Positions 26,784 through 35,878 of a stretch of DNA of 64,000 nucleotides are shown here, one piece after another. A program made the translations under genes and the position numbers. The first letter of the stretch is position 1. Every line of letters begins with the position of its first letter. The notes beneath the pieces were generated by a model. It saw only the letters and a list, made by a program, of their open reading frames with translations. It ran no database searches and had not been told where the DNA came from. Source of the stretch: UBA1413 sp964650525 (lineage in GTDB: Bacteria; Bacteroidota; Bacteroidia; Bacteroidales; Prolixibacteraceae); the NCBI GenBank assembly GCA_964650525.1, contig CAZYUA010000004.1:62001-126000 (forward strand). Direction: 5' to 3'.

Positions 26784-28562
26784 ATGCAAATCAAATCCAC
26801 TTTAATCAGGCAGGGAGCAGCAATGTTTCTTGTCGTCTGTCTGGCATTATTTTCCATTTCGGAAGTAAACGGAGAGACCAAATCGAAAAAATCGAAGGCG
26901 CAAAATGGGCCTCTGTTTACTAATTTCGTTTATCAGGGCAACGATAACGTATACAATGACTTTCCATTGAAGCCTGATGAGTTTTATAACCCCATATTGC
27001 AGGGTTGTTATCCCGACCCGTCAATTACCAGAAAAAACGAAGATTACTATCTGGTTTGCTCATCGTTTGCCATGTTTCCCGGGGTGCCGATTTTTCATTC
27101 GAAAGATTTGGTAAACTGGACACAAATCGGCCACGTACTCGACCGGAAATCGCAACTGATTGTTCACGATTGCGGAATCAGTGCCGGTATTTATGCGCCT
27201 CAGATTTTGTACAATCCCAGCAACGATACGTTTTACATGATTACTACGCAGTTTTCAGGAGGTTTTGGGAATATTGTGGTAAAAACAAAAGACCCGTTCA
27301 AAGGCTGGAGTGACCCGGTAAAACTCGAATTCAACGGAATTGACCCATCGCTGTTCTTCGACGATAACGGAAAAGGTTATGTGGTTCACAACGATGCCCC
27401 TAACCCTGGAAAAGAGTTGTACAACGGACACCGGGTCATCAAAATCTGGGAGTATGATATAGCAAACGACAAAGTCATTACCGGAACCGATCAAATCATC
27501 GTGGATGGGGGTGTAGACCTGGCAAAAAAGCCGATTTGGATTGAAGCTCCTCATATTTACAAGAAAAACGGGAAGTACTATCTGATGTGTGCCGAAGGTG
27601 GTACAGGAGGCTGGCACAGCGAAGTGATTTTTGTCAGCGACAATCCGAAAGGTCCCTACATTCCGGCACCGGGCAATCCGATTCTTACGCAAAGACACTT
27701 CCCAACGGAAAGGGACAACAAGGTGGACTGGGCTGGCCACGCTGATTTGGTGTTGGGCCCCGACAATGAAAAATATTACGGCGTTTTTCTGGCCGTTCGT
27801 CCGAATGAAAAACAAAGGGTAAACACAGGTCGCGAAACGTTTATTTTGCCGGTCGACTGGTCGGGTGAATTTCCGGTTTTCGAAAACGGGCTTGTTCCGA
27901 TGGAACCGAAACTGAAAATGCCTAAAGGCGTTACCGAAAATAAAGCCGGGCAGAATGGTTTTTTCCCCAATGGCAACTTCACTTTTACGGACAATTTTAC
28001 CTCAGAAAAGCTTGATTACAGATGGATTGGCCTGAGAGGCCCGCGAGAGGATTTTGTTTCGGTGTCAAAAAACGGCTTGTTGCTCAAACCATTTCAGACC
28101 CACATGAAGGAAGTAAAACCTACTTCAACGCTTTTTATCAGGCAGATGCACAAAACCTTTTCATTTGCGGTAACCATGAATTATAAACCCGAAACAGACA
28201 AAGACCTGGCCGGAATAGTGGCGATGCAAAGCGAACGGTTCAACTATGTCTTTGGTATCACAAAAAAAGGAGCCGATTATTACATTTTGCTGGAAAAAAC
28301 AGCGGGGAAATTCAGAAGCCGCGAAACCGAATCGACAATAATAGCCAGTGCCCTGATCGACATCAGCAACCCTGTCCGTTTACAGGTGTCGGCAATAGGC
28401 GATGCGTATGAATTCAGCTATTCAACCAACGGAACCGGCTTTGTGAATGTGGGTGGTACCGTTTCAGGTGATATTCTTTCGACCGATGTGGCCGGCGGAT
28501 TTACCGGTTGTTTGCTGGGCTTGTATGCAACTACGGTTAATCAGGCTCCCCAAAAGTATTGA
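26784..28562 (+). CDS. GH43 family glycosidase (beta-xylosidase / alpha-L-arabinofuranosidase type)
   Basis: A 592-residue exported enzyme. The five-bladed propeller carries the GH43 triad: base D78 (YPDPSIT), pKa-modulating D187 (GIDPSLFFDD) and acid E254 (IEAPHIYKK). The N-terminus has a signal peptide ending near EVNG. From about residue 390 there is a second beta-sandwich (NFTFTDNFTSEKLDYRWIGLRGP...) of the C-terminal type found in GH43 xylosidases. The expected reaction is inverting hydrolysis of terminal xylosyl or arabinosyl units. It is one of three GH43 genes in this island, which suits arabinoxylan or arabinan side-chain removal. Confidence 0.9.
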   Translation: MQIKSTLIRQGAAMFLVVCLALFSISEVNGETKSKKSKAQNGPLFTNFVYQGNDNVYNDFPLKPDEFYNPILQGCYPDPSITRKNEDYYLVCSSFAMFPGVPIFHSKDLVNWTQIGHVLDRKSQLIVHDCGISAGIYAPQILYNPSNDTFYMITTQFSGGFGNIVVKTKDPFKGWSDPVKLEFNGIDPSLFFDDNGKGYVVHNDAPNPGKELYNGHRVIKIWEYDIANDKVITGTDQIIVDGGVDLAKKPIWIEAPHIYKKNGKYYLMCAEGGTGGWHSEVIFVSDNPKGPYIPAPGNPILTQRHFPTERDNKVDWAGHADLVLGPDNEKYYGVFLAVRPNEKQRVNTGRETFILPVDWSGEFPVFENGLVPMEPKLKMPKGVTENKAGQNGFFPNGNFTFTDNFTSEKLDYRWIGLRGPREDFVSVSKNGLLLKPFQTHMKEVKPTSTLFIRQMHKTFSFAVTMNYKPETDKDLAGIVAMQSERFNYVFGITKKGADYYILLEKTAGKFRSRETESTIIASALIDISNPVRLQVSAIGDAYEFSYSTNGTGFVNVGGTVSGDILSTDVAGGFTGCLLGLYATTVNQAPQKY

Positions 28563-28624
28563 TAAACTGGATGAAACGAGCATCCCGGCTGAGTCGGGAC
28601 AAAAGGTCCCGGATATCCGCCTCG

Positions 28625-28660
28625 TGCATGCCTGCCCTGCCTGCCTGCCGGCAGGTTCCA
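28625..28660. repeat. REP-like palindromic repeat, copy 2
   Basis: The exact palindrome CCTGCCGGCAGG lies at 28644-28655, flanked by TGCATGCCTGCCCTGC on one side and TTCCA on the other. In reverse complement it matches the words and order of the copy at 10031-10083. A small TCCCG/CGGGA hairpin at 28583-28599 lies just before it, between the GH43 and GH29 genes. Confidence 0.5.
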
Positions 28661-28738
28661 TACTGAGCAGTTTGTTCATGAAAAGAGCGGGTTTATGGTA
28701 CGCAATGAAATATAAACTGTTAAGACCATTATTTACGT

Positions 28739-28840
28739 ATGAAGTACTGGATTAAGCATTTATACTTGGTGGTTTTCCTGAACGTACTATCTCCTGACGG
28801 ATATAGCCAGGAAGTTGAACAAAAACCCGGTTCTTTATGA
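28739..28840 (+). CDS. 33-residue signal-peptide-like ORF coupled to GH29
   Basis: ATG at 28739 opens a 33-codon frame: a positively charged start (MKYWIKH), a hydrophobic run (LYLVVFLNVL) and SPDGYSQEVEQ, which looks like a signal peptide plus a few mature residues. It then stops at TGA, which overlaps the GH29 start codon (ATGA, 28837-28840). It may be the cut-off beginning of a lost secreted protein, or a short leader whose translation feeds the fucosidase. No family was recognised, and it may not be a real gene. Confidence 0.35.
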   Translation: MKYWIKHLYLVVFLNVLSPDGYSQEVEQKPGSL

Positions 28841-30312
28841 AACAAGACATTTTTATCGCGGCCCTTCTTTCTTTTTTATTCATCGGTGTTGGCTGCAACA
28901 AAACAGAACCACCGGCTCCCTTTGGACCCGTCCCAACAGAAAACCAGATCCGATGGCAGGAAATGGAATATTATGCTTTTCTTCATTTTTCAATCAATAC
29001 ATACACCGACCAGTCTTGGGGGTATGGAAATGAAGAAGTCGGTCTGTTTAACCCGACCGAACTGGATGCCCGGCAATGGGCCCGGATATGTAAGGAAGCC
29101 GGAATGAAAGGGATAATCATTACGGCAAAGCACCACTGTGGTTTTTGCCTGTGGCCTTCGGAGTACACAGAATATTCAGTGAAGAACGCGCCATGGAAAG
29201 AGGGCAGGGGAGATGTGATTCGCGAACTGGCCGATGCCTGCAAGGAATATGGGTTGAAACTGGGAGTGTATTTGTCACCGTGGGACAGAAATTATGCCAG
29301 TTATGGGAAACCGGAATATATCGACTACTTCAGGAACCAGCTCACCGAACTCCTGACAAATTATGGTGATATTTTTGAAGTTTGGTTCGATGGCGCTAAC
29401 GGCGGAACTGGATATTACGGTGGTGCCAATGAAAATCGCACCATCGACCGGACAACCTATTACGACTGGAAAAATACCTATCGACTGGTTCGTGAACTGC
29501 AACCCGGCATTGTTATCTGGAACGACGGGGGTGACCGCGGCGATTTGCGATGGGTAGGAACCGAAGGCGGTTGGGTGGGCGAAACCAACTGGAGTTTACT
29601 GAATGCAACCGGTGATGTTCCTTTTGAAATGTTGCATCATGGCGTGGAAAACGGGGATTCATGGGTTCCCGCTGAGGTAAATACATCTATCCGGCCTGAG
29701 TGGTTTTACCACCCCACAGAAGACACAAAAGTGAAAACCCTGCCACAACTCATGGACACCTATTACAATTCCGTCGGAAGAAACGGGACGTTGCTCCTGA
29801 ACTTCCCGGTCATGCCGAATGGTTTGATTCATCCTGCCGACGAAAAGGCAGCCCTTGATTTTGCCGCCGCCATTCATGAAGCTTTTGCTGAAAACCTGGT
29901 TTTAAAGGCAAAGGCAGAAGCTTCAGATACCCGCGGAAACAGCCGCAAATTCGGGGCATTCAGAGCCATCGACGAAAAAAATGATACGTACTGGACAACC
30001 GACGATCATGTGAAAACCGCTGCCCTCACCATCGATTTTGGGTTGCCGACCCCCTTTAACCGCTTTCTTGTACAGGAATATATCCGGTTGGGTCAGCGTG
30101 TGAAAGCGTTTACAATTGAAGCTCAGGTTGACGGAAACTGGCAGGAACTGGCAAAAGCAACAACCATCGGGTATAAACGCATCCTTCGTTTCCCGACAGT
30201 CACGGCCACAAAATTGCGTTTTACCATTACCGGATCAAAAGCGTGCCCTGTGATTTCGAATGTCGGCATTTATCATGCTCCGGAAATCCCGGCATCACCA
30301 ACCATTCAATGA
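28837..30312 (+). CDS. GH29 alpha-L-fucosidase lipoprotein with F5/8C-like domain
   Basis: A 491-residue lipoprotein (lipobox LFIGVGC, Cys20). The GH29 barrel occupies about 35-345: FLHFSINTYTDQSWGYG, GIIITAKHHCGFCLWPS (the conserved substrate-binding His pair) and nucleophile D185 in EVWFDGANGG. From about 360 a C-terminal discoidin/F5-8 type C domain (KAEASDTRGNSRKFGAFRAIDEKNDTYWTTDD) should bind sugar. The reaction is retaining cleavage of terminal alpha-L-fucose, acting at the membrane or cell surface. The HFSINTYTDQSWG type of GH29 often cuts alpha-1,3/4 linkages, but linkage is inferred only. The start is set by the ATGA overlap with the tiny upstream frame. Confidence 0.92.
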   Translation: MKQDIFIAALLSFLFIGVGCNKTEPPAPFGPVPTENQIRWQEMEYYAFLHFSINTYTDQSWGYGNEEVGLFNPTELDARQWARICKEAGMKGIIITAKHHCGFCLWPSEYTEYSVKNAPWKEGRGDVIRELADACKEYGLKLGVYLSPWDRNYASYGKPEYIDYFRNQLTELLTNYGDIFEVWFDGANGGTGYYGGANENRTIDRTTYYDWKNTYRLVRELQPGIVIWNDGGDRGDLRWVGTEGGWVGETNWSLLNATGDVPFEMLHHGVENGDSWVPAEVNTSIRPEWFYHPTEDTKVKTLPQLMDTYYNSVGRNGTLLLNFPVMPNGLIHPADEKAALDFAAAIHEAFAENLVLKAKAEASDTRGNSRKFGAFRAIDEKNDTYWTTDDHVKTAALTIDFGLPTPFNRFLVQEYIRLGQRVKAFTIEAQVDGNWQELAKATTIGYKRILRFPTVTATKLRFTITGSKACPVISNVGIYHAPEIPASPTIQ

Positions 30313-30470
30313 AATCAGGACTTCAGCCACTATGCTCCAAGAATAATGTTTACCAAGATAAATAGCAGAGTAGATGATTTGGGTATGGCGAACGTTTGCA
30401 CCAAAATTTCCCACCTGGGTATCCCATCTGCTTCACGGATTTTCCCATAGCAACGAAATATTTTAAACAG

Positions 30471-32039
30471 ATGAATCCAAAAACTCTACTCTTGTTGGTA
30501 TGTACAATCAACCTTTTCTTTAACAAGAACTCAAATGCACAACTTCAAAAGGCGCAGAACCCGGTCCTGTTTGCCGATGTTCCGGATATGTCGATGATTC
30601 GTGTGGGAGATACGTACTTCATGAGCAGCACCACTATGCACATGAGTCCCGGAGTGCCCATCATGAAATCCAAAGACCTGTCGAATTGGACAATTGTTAA
30701 TTATGCTTACGACACTTTGGCAAATGTTGAAGCGATGAACCTTGAAAACGGGAAAAGCACGTATGGCAAGGGTTCATGGGCCAGTGGTATCAGGTATCAC
30801 CAGGGAACCTATTATGTTTCCACTTTTGCCCAAACGACCAACAAAACCTATATCTACAAAACCAAAGATTTAGAAAATGGTCCGTGGGAAAGACATACGT
30901 TTACCCCTGCCTACCACGACCACACCCTTTTTTTCGATGATGATGGACGGATTTACATCATTTGGGGTGTCAGAAAACTTCGGATAGCAGAATTAAAAGA
31001 CGACCTTTCCGGTGTAATGGAAGGGACAGAAAGGGTTCTCATTGAAGATGCGAATGCTCCTGTCGGGAGCAATGTGGGTCTTGGCGAAGGGTCCCAGCTT
31101 TTTAAGGTGAACGGCAGCTACTACCTGTTTAACATAGCGTGGCCCCGCGGAGGAATGCGAACGGTGGTGGTTCACCGGGCTGCTAAAATTACCGGTCCGT
31201 ACGAAGGCAGGCTGGCTTTTGCTGACCTGGGGGTTGCTCAGGGAGGATTGATCGATACTCCCGACGGCCGGTGGTTTGCCTATCTTTTCCGCGATTATGG
31301 TTCGGTAGGCCGCATACCCTATCTGGTCCCGGTGACATGGGAAGAGGGTTGGCCGGTCATCGGTTTCGGTGGCAAAGTGCCGGAAATGCTTGAACTTCCT
31401 GTCAATAAAGGGGTTATTCCCGGTTTGGTATCGTCTGATGAGTTTTCCCGTCGGAAGAAAGATTCCGGACTGCCGCTGGTGTGGCAGTGGAACCACAACC
31501 CCGGCAATGCCTTCTGGTCGGTCGTTCAGCGGAAAGGATGGCTGCGCCTCACCACCGGACGGGTGGACACTTCCTTCATCATGGCGAAGAACACCCTGAC
31601 GCAGAGGACCTTTGGCCCCATGTGTGCCGGTGCAACCCGCATTGACCTATCGGGAATGAAGGAGGGCGATTTTGCAGGCCTGGCCCTTTTGCAGCGGAAA
31701 TTCGGCCAGGTGGGCGTCAAAATGGTCAACGGAGCAAGGTCTGTAGTCATGGTCAATGCCGGATCAGGCCAACCGGTTGAGGAAGAAAGCACTCCCCTGA
31801 AGTCCAAAACCGTTTACCTGAAGGCAGTATGCGATTTCACGGAACGGATCGACACCGCCAGATTCTACTTCAGTCTTGATGGTAAATCATGGAAAACCAT
31901 CGGCACCCGTCTGAACATGGAATACTCCATGCCTCATTTTATGGGCTATCGATTCGGCCTGTTTAACTATGCCACAAAAAATCAAGGAGGATATGCCGAT
32001 TTTGACTGGTTCAGAGTGAGTTATTTAGATAAAAGATAG
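30471..32039 (+). CDS. GH43 family glycosidase
   Basis: A 522-residue exported enzyme starting at ATG 30471, where a signal peptide begins (MNPKTLLLLV...SNAQ). An earlier in-frame ATG at 30396 gives no sensible leader. The propeller motifs are FADVPDMSMIRVGDTYFM (base Asp36 or 39), HDHTLFFDDDGR (the middle Asp, about 150) and acid E206 in LGEGSQLFKVNG. A C-terminal beta-sandwich (about 325-520) ends in ADFDWFRV, typical of GH43 enzymes with a second domain. Activity is expected on terminal xylose or arabinose. It lies 158 bases after the GH29 gene on the same strand. Confidence 0.9.
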   Translation: MNPKTLLLLVCTINLFFNKNSNAQLQKAQNPVLFADVPDMSMIRVGDTYFMSSTTMHMSPGVPIMKSKDLSNWTIVNYAYDTLANVEAMNLENGKSTYGKGSWASGIRYHQGTYYVSTFAQTTNKTYIYKTKDLENGPWERHTFTPAYHDHTLFFDDDGRIYIIWGVRKLRIAELKDDLSGVMEGTERVLIEDANAPVGSNVGLGEGSQLFKVNGSYYLFNIAWPRGGMRTVVVHRAAKITGPYEGRLAFADLGVAQGGLIDTPDGRWFAYLFRDYGSVGRIPYLVPVTWEEGWPVIGFGGKVPEMLELPVNKGVIPGLVSSDEFSRRKKDSGLPLVWQWNHNPGNAFWSVVQRKGWLRLTTGRVDTSFIMAKNTLTQRTFGPMCAGATRIDLSGMKEGDFAGLALLQRKFGQVGVKMVNGARSVVMVNAGSGQPVEEESTPLKSKTVYLKAVCDFTERIDTARFYFSLDGKSWKTIGTRLNMEYSMPHFMGYRFGLFNYATKNQGGYADFDWFRVSYLDKR

Positions 32040-32368
32040 TAATTTCCCCGGTGTTTTGATGTTCGGCAGCTAATGGCGCTACCGGCTGGTGCGAAACTCC
32101 TGTTCGGAAAATGGCAAAAATGTTTTTCAATCTCTTAGAATTGATCAAGTGGTTTAAGCAGGCAACACTTCGGAGGTGGCACTCACCCGGGATGCCAGGT
32201 CCTTTCGCATTGCTGCCGGTGACTATTCAGTGGTGTGTCTTCGCACACCCGGCAAAGGATTCCGGGACGTTCCTGACACTCTGTAGGGGCTGCGGCGGCA
32301 TCGGTGGGGTCACTTTCAGGACCGACAGTTCCACCATCAAAAAGTGTAACACGTAATACGATATTCTT
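32040..32368. other. Intergenic region between two GH43 genes
   Basis: The 329 bases hold no gene that I can support. Two short frames (32111-32356 plus, 32183-32398 minus) show no signal peptide or family motif. It may carry a decayed gene or the promoter of the downstream GH43. Confidence 0.4.
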
Positions 32369-33715
32369 ATGAAGGCACCATGTTATCCTTTTTTGCATTT
32401 AGTACTGGCTTTATCGGTTATCACCGGACTCAGGGCCCAGAATCCGATTATTCGTGATCAGTATACAGCTGATCCGTCTGCCAGGGTGTTCAACGGCAGG
32501 GTATATGTCTATCCTTCGCACGACATTCCTTCCCCTCCAGGGAAAAATTTGCGGAAAGGATGGTTTTGTATGGAAGACTACCATGTATTTTCTTCATCCG
32601 ATCTCACCAACTGGACCGACCATGGGGTCATTGTGAGCCAGTACACGGTACCGTGGGTCGATTCGGCATCCTACAGCTTATGGGCGCCCGACTGCATCGG
32701 GAAAGACGGGAAGTACTATTTTTATTTTCCATCTAACAAGAAAGCTGAATTTGGTAGGGGATTCGCTACCGGTGTGGCGGTGGCTGACCATCCGGAAGGT
32801 CCCTTTACCCCTCAACCCGAACCCATAAAAAACCTCCGCGGAATCGATCCCTGTCCTTTCATCGATAAGGACGGACAAGCTTATATTTACTGGTCGATGG
32901 GCAACCTTTTCGCGGCGCGGCTGAAAGACAATATGCTGGAACTGGCCTCGGAACCTGTGGTAGTTAAGGAGATGCCGGAGAAAGGATTAAAGGAAGGGCC
33001 CTACCTTTTTGAACGGAACGGTATGTATTACATGACCTATCCGCATGTGGAAAACAAAACCGAAAGGCTGGAATATGCTATGGGTGACAATCCCTTGGGG
33101 CCTTTTACATTCGCAGGTGTGATCATGGATGAACATCCGTCGGGGTGCTGGACCAACCACCAATCCTTCATCGAGTTCAACGGGCAGTGGTATCTTTTTT
33201 ACCACCATAACGATTACTCCCCGGGATTCGATAAGAACAGATCCACTCGTATCGACAGCCTTTTTTTTAATTCCGACGGAACCATTCGCAAAGTCATTCC
33301 TACCCATCGTGGCGTGGGTATTTCCGATGCGGGGAAAAACCTTGAAATCGACCGTTACAGCCGGATAAGCGAAACCGGTACCACTATAGCCTTTCTCGAC
33401 ACCGCCGACACCTTTAAAGGCTGGAAAACTCTTCTGAACCATAAAGGTGCCTGGGTACAATACAATGCAGTTGGTTTCGGAAAAAAGAAAGCCAGGAAGG
33501 TACAGGTGATGGCTTCATCTGAGACCGGAAGCACCTTGCAAATCAGAGTGGAGAATCCAGATGGTCCGGTGGTTTCAGAAGTTGTAGTCCCGCCCTCAAA
33601 AGAGTGGATCCATGTTAATGCCAAAGTATCAAAATTCAAACCCGGCGTTTACAATCTGGTTGTGGTGTTAAAAGAGGACAGGCCCGTTGAGATTGACTGG
33701 CTGAAGTTTCAATAA
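32369..33715 (+). CDS. GH43 family glycosidase (arabinofuranosidase/xylosidase type)
   Basis: A 448-residue exported enzyme with a signal peptide ending near GLRAQ. Catalytic triad of GH43: base D35 (YTADPSARVF), D160 (GIDPCPFID) and acid E209 (LKEGPYLFERNG). YVYPSHDIPSP and WAPDCIGKDGKYYFYFP are typical of the arabinofuranosidase/xylosidase branch that usually carries a CBM6. Here the C-terminal 120 residues form a beta-sandwich (AFLDTADTFKGWKTL...PVEIDWLKF) of CBM6-like type. It is the last intact gene of the island. Immediately after its stop lies a truncated antiporter gene, so the island ends at a rearranged boundary. Confidence 0.9.
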   Translation: MKAPCYPFLHLVLALSVITGLRAQNPIIRDQYTADPSARVFNGRVYVYPSHDIPSPPGKNLRKGWFCMEDYHVFSSSDLTNWTDHGVIVSQYTVPWVDSASYSLWAPDCIGKDGKYYFYFPSNKKAEFGRGFATGVAVADHPEGPFTPQPEPIKNLRGIDPCPFIDKDGQAYIYWSMGNLFAARLKDNMLELASEPVVVKEMPEKGLKEGPYLFERNGMYYMTYPHVENKTERLEYAMGDNPLGPFTFAGVIMDEHPSGCWTNHQSFIEFNGQWYLFYHHNDYSPGFDKNRSTRIDSLFFNSDGTIRKVIPTHRGVGISDAGKNLEIDRYSRISETGTTIAFLDTADTFKGWKTLLNHKGAWVQYNAVGFGKKKARKVQVMASSETGSTLQIRVENPDGPVVSEVVVPPSKEWIHVNAKVSKFKPGVYNLVVVLKEDRPVEIDWLKFQ

Positions 33716-33759
33716 TTCAATCGGCAGAGGCCACATTGGGCAATCTGTATTCCGGAGTG

Positions 33760-34142
33760 GTCCCGGTGGGGTAATCCTTTCAGCTGGTCTCATAGGAATC
33801 CCTGAAAGAATCGTTGCTCTGACCATCATTGCTGCCGGTACTTCCCTCCCCGAATTGGCTACTTCCGTGGTTGCTGCAAGGAAAAAAAACACCGACATTG
33901 CTGTCGGCAATATTGTCGGGTCCAATATTTTCAACAGTTTTTTTATCCTTGGAACGAGTGCTGTTATTTTTCCTGTTCCCGTACAGACTTCGTCCCAAAT
34001 CGATGTGTTGTTTTATATTCTTCTGAGCTTGCTGGTGTTCGTCTTTATTTTTACGGGAAGAGGCCGGCGCCTAAACAGAACGGAAGGAATCATTATGTTG
34101 TCACTCTATCTCGGCTACCTGGTCTATCTGATTACTTTATAA
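33760..34142 (+). pseudogene. C-terminal remnant of a CaCA-type Na+/Ca2+ antiporter
   Basis: The frame reads GGVILSAGLIGIPERIVALT, then the second alpha-repeat signature AAGTSLPELATSVVAA, GNIVGSNIFNSF and the last transmembrane helices to LGYLVYLITL. Intact YrbG/CaCA proteins have about 310-360 residues and two such repeats; only the second is present. No start codon or N-terminal half is found upstream, where the GH43 gene ends within 45 bases. Internal TTG or ATG starts could make a fragment, but not a working antiporter. Confidence 0.8.
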
Positions 34143-34319
34143 AACGAACCTTCCTGACTTCCTCTGAAGGTGACTTAAGACTTTGTTTACGTAAAGAAGC
34201 GGAAAGAACGGTATCAAACCCCCTCAGGCAGGAACCGGCACGCTTTTGCCTTATACCGTCTACCATGAATTGGTTCCCCTGCCGGATGATATTCATTCTT
34301 TCCGCTTTTGCCCCGGGAC

Positions 34320-34814
34320 CTATTTTTTTGTCCGAAGATTCCTGATAATGTTAGAAAGCTTGTCTGCCCACTCCTGAGCAATCTGCAGTTCATTGGTCAG
34401 AGTCAGATCGGATGAATCTTCGTAAAGCGGGAAAACCAGATCGGAACCGTTTTTTGACAAAGAAGCGAAACGCAAATAAACACTGCTGATTACATCTCCT
34501 GCCTTTTTGCTGCCGTTTTCGAGGTATCGTTTTTCAGCAAGGCAACGTTCAAAAAGATTCAAATCGGCAATATGAACGGCATTTTCGGAAGTGCGGAAAT
34601 CCGTATAAGCCACTTTGGCTCCCTGCCTGTCCAGACCGATGACTTTGGTCCCCCAGCTTTCGCATTCGGTGATGTCCATTGCATTCCCTTTCCCCAGCAT
34701 GGCCATCTTTTTTTGTAACTTGCGTTTGCCGGAACTTTGCGACCGCATAAGCAACCAGATGGGAAACAGAATTGCCAGGATGATGAGGATCCCTATAACT
34801 GCTATAGAATTCAT
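34320..34814 (-). CDS. Single-pass membrane protein of unknown function
   Basis: A 164-residue protein beginning with one transmembrane helix (IAVIGILIILAILFPIWLLM, about residues 4-23), then a basic linker (SSGKRKLQKKM) and a soluble domain of about 125 residues, mostly alpha/beta with a C-terminal helix (AQEWADKLSNIIRNL). No family motif was recognised. The topology suggests an inner-membrane protein with the soluble domain in the cytoplasm. It stands alone; its reading frame and codon use look like those of a real gene. Confidence 0.65.
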   Translation of the reverse strand: MNSIAVIGILIILAILFPIWLLMRSQSSGKRKLQKKMAMLGKGNAMDITECESWGTKVIGLDRQGAKVAYTDFRTSENAVHIADLNLFERCLAEKRYLENGSKKAGDVISSVYLRFASLSKNGSDLVFPLYEDSSDLTLTNELQIAQEWADKLSNIIRNLRTKK

Positions 34815-35105
34815 AATAGGATGTATTTCTTGTTGTTAATTGAATTGAGTAAATGGATAACTAAGTGCTTGCCGGCTTGAGAAAAACCAATCAACACAAA
34901 GGTTTTGAGATTTGATCCCTTACCGGTTTTGGTCTGAAGTACCTGTTTGTCTTTCAGGTTCCTTCCTGCTTATTTTTATTAAAGCTTACATGTGATTATA
35001 ACACTCAACAAGAGCCGGTTAAGTGATTGGAAGGAGTATTCTTCCCCTTTTGCTTCTTTTGTTGAGCTGAATTTCCTGATTAATGAGCCGGTCTGGGGGA
35101 TACTT

Positions 35106-35462
35106 TCAGGAAAACTCGTGAAAAGGGTAAAGAATCAGTGATTTGCAAGAGGTGAAAGTCTCAGGGTTAACGACAAATATCTTCCGGATTATTTGAAGAT
35201 GTGGTTTTACTTCCTGTTGAACACTTTGCAGGATAAATCCAAATGGATTTGCTTCTATGTTGTATCCCTGAATTCCTGATGATGAGGCCTTTTCCTGAAA
35301 AAGGAAATATTGCAGTGTGTTTTGAGTGAGAAACAGGAGTTCTTCTGATTGAACCGGAATCGCTGACCGGTTATTGAACAGCACACCGGAATAGGCATAA
35401 TTACTGGTAAATAAGACCAGAAATACGCAAAAAACCGAAATACATTTGCGAAAAGCTTTCAC
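35106..35462 (-). CDS. Small exported protein of unknown function
   Basis: 118 residues with a plausible signal peptide (MKAFRKCISVFCVFLVLFTSNYAYSG). The remainder has no recognisable motif. A CAAATATA at 35467-35474 (TATATTTG on the coding strand) matches the -7 consensus but lies only a few bases from the ATG, implying a nearly leaderless transcript or a chance match. Region 34815-35105 beside it holds nothing obvious. It could be a small lineage-specific gene or a chance frame. Confidence 0.4.
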   Translation of the reverse strand: MKAFRKCISVFCVFLVLFTSNYAYSGVLFNNRSAIPVQSEELLFLTQNTLQYFLFQEKASSSGIQGYNIEANPFGFILQSVQQEVKPHLQIIRKIFVVNPETFTSCKSLILYPFHEFS

Positions 35463-35878
35463 GCTGCAAATATATAACTTTCCAATGGAAATACCCAGGG
35501 AACTTCAGTCTGCATACCCGGTGCTGCAGAAGCCGGGACTTTTTCGGGGCATTGCTGATGCAGTTAAACCATCCGGATTTAATCAATTGACCGGATTTTG
35601 TCATTTTTCAGGTGAAAAGTGCTACTCTATGATACAAATTTGCTACCCGGATCCCTTTCGTATTTCGTAACTTTTATAAAAATTCCTGTCGGCATATAGA
35701 ATCGCATGGTACGTTTCTGACACACCGGCGGGAAATGAGAACTGTGAAGGGAAGGTCTCCTGCAGGAGGTTTGTTCCATTGAAGTGAAAGTTCATACCTT
35801 GATTATTAGGAAGGTCCGGTTCCTCTTCTCCTGTCGGGTAAAATGGATGCCTGTTTACTATTTTAACAAAACAATACC
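35463..35878. other. Intergenic region between divergent frames
   Basis: About 415 bases between a small minus-strand gene and a truncated plus-strand gene. No coding region is supported; the frames within it lack leader or family features. Promoters for both neighbours are presumably here. Confidence 0.4.

Noticed and set aside
25736..28562. Horizontal transfer of the AT-richer hydrolase and GH43 genes
   Set aside because: The base-composition difference is only a visual impression, no mobile element flanks the genes, and no calculation was possible.
32111..32398. Short frames on both strands between two GH43 genes
   Set aside because: No signal peptide, motif or start context; probably chance frames or very decayed sequence.
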